A stretch of DNA of 6,749 bases, from NCBI GenBank assembly GCA_021816165.1, contig JAKAYZ010000124.1, positions 1 to 6,749 of the forward strand. The letters are read 5' to 3'. The stretch is from Planctomycetota bacterium. GTDB taxonomy: Bacteria; Planctomycetota; Phycisphaerae; WQYP01. The notes below the pieces were generated by a model. The model made no database searches. It saw only the letters and a program-made list of their open reading frames with translations, and was not told the origin of the DNA. Of the stretch, positions 6,028 through 6,749 are shown in pieces (position 1 is the first letter of the stretch; every line of letters begins with the position of its first letter). The translations under genes and the position numbers were made by a program.

Positions 6028-6749
6028 CTAGAAGGCAGTGGGGGGCCACGGCCACAATTGTCGGCCCGGCGGTGGTGCGCCCGGAACGGGACCCACACAT
6101 TTCTCGTAGCACCGTGCAAGGGTCAGGGCCGGAATTCCAAAAACGCCGAATTTTTCCGTTGCCCAAAAATAGCAGGAGAAATGCGCGAGCGTGGCGCTCG
6201 CGCCGAACTCGTATAGATTGGCCAGGCAACTGCGTACATATTTTGACCACGGGCTGTTCCCGGCGCATTTACAGAAGCACTGGGCGTTAGCGCCCATGTA
6301 TGTGTAGCTGCACGGATATTTGTTGCACACTGGAGAACCCGCGGGGGCTGGTGGAAAATCCGGCGGGGACGCTAGCCCTCGCGGCGCGGGGGCCACCGCC
6401 GGGGCGGCTTGCGTGTTGCTGCCCACGGGTGCCAGCTGGCCGGCTGGGTAACTGTATGAAATCGCGCCAGTGTTATTATCGACCCAATATGTATCACCGC
6501 CGATATCCGTTTCGGGAACCCAGCCGCCCGACATCCCCGCCCCATCCACATTTCCCACCGGGCTGCTTTGGACGAATTCGTAAAGATTGATTCCGCCTTG
6601 GTAACCGATCGGGTCGCGGGTAAGCCAGCGGCCCAGCGTCGGCAAGTAATACCGGTTCCGCACATAATAATTCTGCGTTTCAGCATCAGCGTTGTATCCG
6701 CCACCGCCCTTGAGAATTTTATTTTCAGCCAATGCGACCATCAATCGGC
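6028..6749 (-). CDS. RHS-repeat protein, C-terminal end (N-terminal part beyond the window)
   Basis: 239 residues are visible, counting from the first whole codon at 6747. TTG 6744 and ATG 6741 are internal; the frame stays open to the edge and the RHS core normally ends a protein of many hundred residues. Residues 18-72 are the RHS-associated core: ADAETQNYYVRNRYYLPTLG, RWLTRDPIGYQGGINLYEF, then SSPVGNVDGAGM (DGAG where most have DPSG). RHS/YD proteins form a shell that carries a variable C-terminal domain, commonly a toxin or adhesion module in secreted or surface proteins. The tail here has a WW-like stretch (74-101), a Pro/Ala-rich linker (about 101-139) and a cysteine-rich end with Cys141, 146, 157, 159, 161, 174, 192, 213 and 217, including CFCKCAGNSPW, VRSCL and AHFSCY. 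I recall similar cysteine-rich tails on other planctomycete RHS proteins but know no function for them. Same-strand genes lie downstream. Confidence 0.9.
   Translation of the reverse strand, partial: RLMVALAENKILKGGGGYNADAETQNYYVRNRYYLPTLGRWLTRDPIGYQGGINLYEFVQSSPVGNVDGAGMSGGWVPETDIGGDTYWVDNNTGAISYSYPAGQLAPVGSNTQAAPAVAPAPRGLASPPDFPPAPAGSPVCNKYPCSYTYMGANAQCFCKCAGNSPWSKYVRSCLANLYEFGASATLAHFSCYFWATEKFGVFGIPALTLARCYEKCVGPVPGAPPPGRQLWPWPPTAF
6445..6528 (-). other. WW-domain-like segment within the RHS tail
   Basis: Residues 74-101 of the visible RHS tail follow the WW pattern without gaps: Trp76, then Tyr87-Trp88 at +11/+12 (TYWVDNNTG), a second aromatic Tyr98 at +22 where the second Trp belongs, and Pro101 at +25. 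In eukaryotic WW domains such as that of YAP the corresponding positions are W, YF, N-H, W and P at the same offsets. A proline-rich stretch follows directly. The second signature Trp is Tyr here. The match is seen by eye; homology is not proven. Confidence 0.5.

Noticed and set aside
1..6749. tRNA, rRNA, CRISPR array, insertion sequence ends or long direct repeats
   Set aside because: None was seen on reading both strands; no cloverleaf-like pattern, regular spaced repeat or transposase motif is present.

Overview
The window is bacterial chromosomal DNA of moderately high GC. It carries seven clear genes, two of them cut by the window edges, and at least one credible very small gene. The RHS core at the right edge (a PTLGRW / RDPIGY / NLYEFV..SPVGNVD pattern) and the PurA, UppS and SDR sequences look most like Planctomycetota, possibly Phycisphaerae-like. 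That placement is my inference from remembered family patterns and was not tested by a search.

Layout. Bases 1-450 (minus) hold a CbiX/SirB-type sirohydrochlorin chelatase that runs off the left edge. It has a good SD and a sigma70-like promoter with a perfect TATAAT. Bases 675-1154 (plus) hold a short protein shaped like a small zincin metalloprotease but reading HGLVH where HExxH is expected. Bases 1284-4296 (plus) hold a tight housekeeping cluster: purA (AMP synthesis), uppS (undecaprenyl diphosphate, cell-envelope lipid carrier) and panB (pantothenate/CoA), with gaps of 37 and 27 bases. None of these three has an obvious Shine-Dalgarno, and uppS has a TATAAT placed exactly for a leaderless transcript. 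The cluster ends at a GC-rich hairpin shared with the convergent gene.

Bases 4358-6749 are all minus strand. Reading in transcription order from the right, there is the C-terminal end of an RHS-repeat protein, then a 33-codon ORF, then a 100-residue three-helix membrane protein whose GTG start overlaps the small ORF's stop (GTGA), then an NDUFA9/NmrA-like atypical SDR. The RHS tail holds a stretch that aligns without gaps to the WW-domain pattern, then a Pro/Ala-rich linker, then a nine-cysteine terminal domain. The RHS tail followed by a small coupled cassette with a membrane protein resembles the layout of polymorphic toxin/immunity loci. This is the most interesting part of the window, but the toxin/immunity reading is inference.

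No rRNA, tRNA, CRISPR array, insertion sequence or long repeat was seen.
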